A stretch of 40,980 nt of DNA. Origin: Desulfovibrio sp. Its GTDB lineage: Bacteria; Bacillota; Dethiobacteria; DTU022. Under the pieces are notes generated by a model. That model had not been told where the DNA came from and ran no database searches. It was given only the letters and a program-made list of their open reading frames with translations. Of this stretch, positions 40,615-40,980 are shown one piece after another. The stretch lies in NCBI GenBank assembly GCA_020060545.1, contig JAGUZX010000079.1:1-40980 (forward strand), read 5' to 3'. The position numbers and the translations under genes are program-made. Within the stretch, counting starts at the first letter, position 1. Each line of letters starts with the position of its first letter.

Positions 40615-40920
40615 ATGAAATATAAAATCAGAATCAACCCTGTGGTGATTTCCGATGTGCAGGAAATAAAGGCTTACATCGCTGAAGACAACCCCCAAGC
40701 CGCTGCAAGGATGGGAAACACAATCTATTCAAAGATTAAAAAGCTGGCTGATTTCCCTAAAATGGGCACCTCAATATCCTCGAAAATTAACACACAGACA
40801 GATTACCGCTTCCTTGTCTGTGGTGTGTATCTCATATTTAGGGCCTCCGCCCAGAGCTGTTTGGCTTTTGGTAACGCAAAAGGCGGCACCTCGCCCACCT
40901 GCCTCAAAAGTTCCGCGTAG
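40615..40920 (+). pseudogene. RelE/ParE-type toxin with replaced C-terminus
   Basis: The first about 74 residues are a normal ParE/RelE toxin (INPVVISDVQEIKAYIAEDNPQAAARM, LADFPKMGTSI, TDYRFLVCGVYLIF). After VYLIF the expected ending (typically YxxxxxxVxIxRVLxGRRDY) is missing. It is replaced by residues read antisense to a transposon ATPase gene, starting around 40838. The toxin therefore lacks its C-terminal catalytic or target-contact strand and helix and is probably inactive. The antitoxin remains intact. Confidence 0.7.
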
Positions 40921-40979
40921 AAATCCCGGGGCTTTAAATTAGATTTGGCGATGTAGACGGGGTGATAGTGCTTGGTATC
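40803..40979 (-). pseudogene. Fragment of an ExeA/TniB-like transposition ATPase (continues beyond window)
   Basis: On the minus strand, from the right edge to about 40838, the translation has the pattern of AAA ATPases that accompany insertion elements: HPVYIAKSNLKPRDFYAELL, RQVGEVPPF, AKQLWAEAL. It is then cut at the junction with the toxin gene. It reads a few junk codons antisense to the toxin and stops at 40803. It is a truncated transposon end, and the N-terminal part lies outside the window. Confidence 0.6.
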
Positions 40980-40980
40980 C

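Overview
The window reads as chromosome from a GC-rich, anaerobic, spore-former-type Firmicute, most likely of the Desulfotomaculum/Pelotomaculum (Peptococcaceae-like) branch. This placement is inferred from a HutP homologue, a DUF4349 lipoprotein, a Tat plus formate-dehydrogenase-maturation context, an MrpD/NuoL-type antiporter pile-up, a sigma-54 controlled microcompartment locus and strong AGGAGG ribosome sites. No 16S or other decisive marker is present.

Left third (1-17000). A partial class I methyltransferase and a PAP2 phosphatase lie on the plus strand. They are followed by a tight minus-strand operon (10688 to 1726) of five proton-pumping antiporter-like subunits. The two long forms (with about 200-residue C-terminal extensions) bracket three short ones, and no redox or small Mrp subunit is present. 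Divergent from it is a Tat export cluster (tatA, a decayed fdhE tail, a second tatA, tatC) and mobA, all pointing to export and maturation of a molybdo/tungsto-formate dehydrogenase. Next come an apolipoprotein N-acyltransferase, a MarR regulator, an inverted-repeat element, a DUF4349 lipoprotein and a HutP homologue.

Middle (17000-25600). A 0.9 kb gene-free stretch contains a 410-bp array of degenerate direct repeats whose 7-11 nt arms pair with one another (17133-17544), followed by a strong plus-strand terminator (17734-17761). It is either a large structured RNA or a protein-binding DNA element. A GPH-type transporter follows, then a minus-strand zinc operon (znuA-znuC-znuB-zur) ending in a Dam-type methylase, then a cyclase-family hydrolase and trpS.

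Right third (25600-39800). This is the most interesting part. A sigma-54 activator precedes a near-consensus -24/-12 promoter (27277-27292) that heads a 13-gene operon. The first genes encode an APC permease, a GlnT/GmaS-like gamma-glutamylamide synthetase and three proteins matching N-methylglutamate synthase (MgsA/GlxB, MgsB/GlxC, MgsC/GlxD). The operon then switches to a bacterial microcompartment (BMC): pentamer and hexamer shell proteins, an opine-dehydrogenase-like enzyme with a textbook N-terminal encapsulation peptide, an acylating aldehyde dehydrogenase, a tandem-domain trimer, PduS-like and PduT-like Fe-S proteins, and a small Cys-rich protein with a EutQ-like N-terminus. My working model is a metabolosome for primary-amine use. 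The amine is imported, charged onto glutamate as a gamma-glutamylamide, and converted to an N-alkylglutamate outside the shell. It is then oxidised inside to glutamate plus aldehyde by the opine-dehydrogenase-like enzyme, and the aldehyde becomes acyl-CoA. PduS and PduT would carry the electrons out. I do not know of this combination being described, but I could not search.

Right edge (39800-40980). After the operon terminator there is a tRNA-Pro 3' half with a recombinase-core-like inverted repeat (an attachment-site scar). AT-rich accessory DNA follows, with a RelB/ParE-type toxin-antitoxin pair whose toxin is cut by a transposon ATPase fragment.
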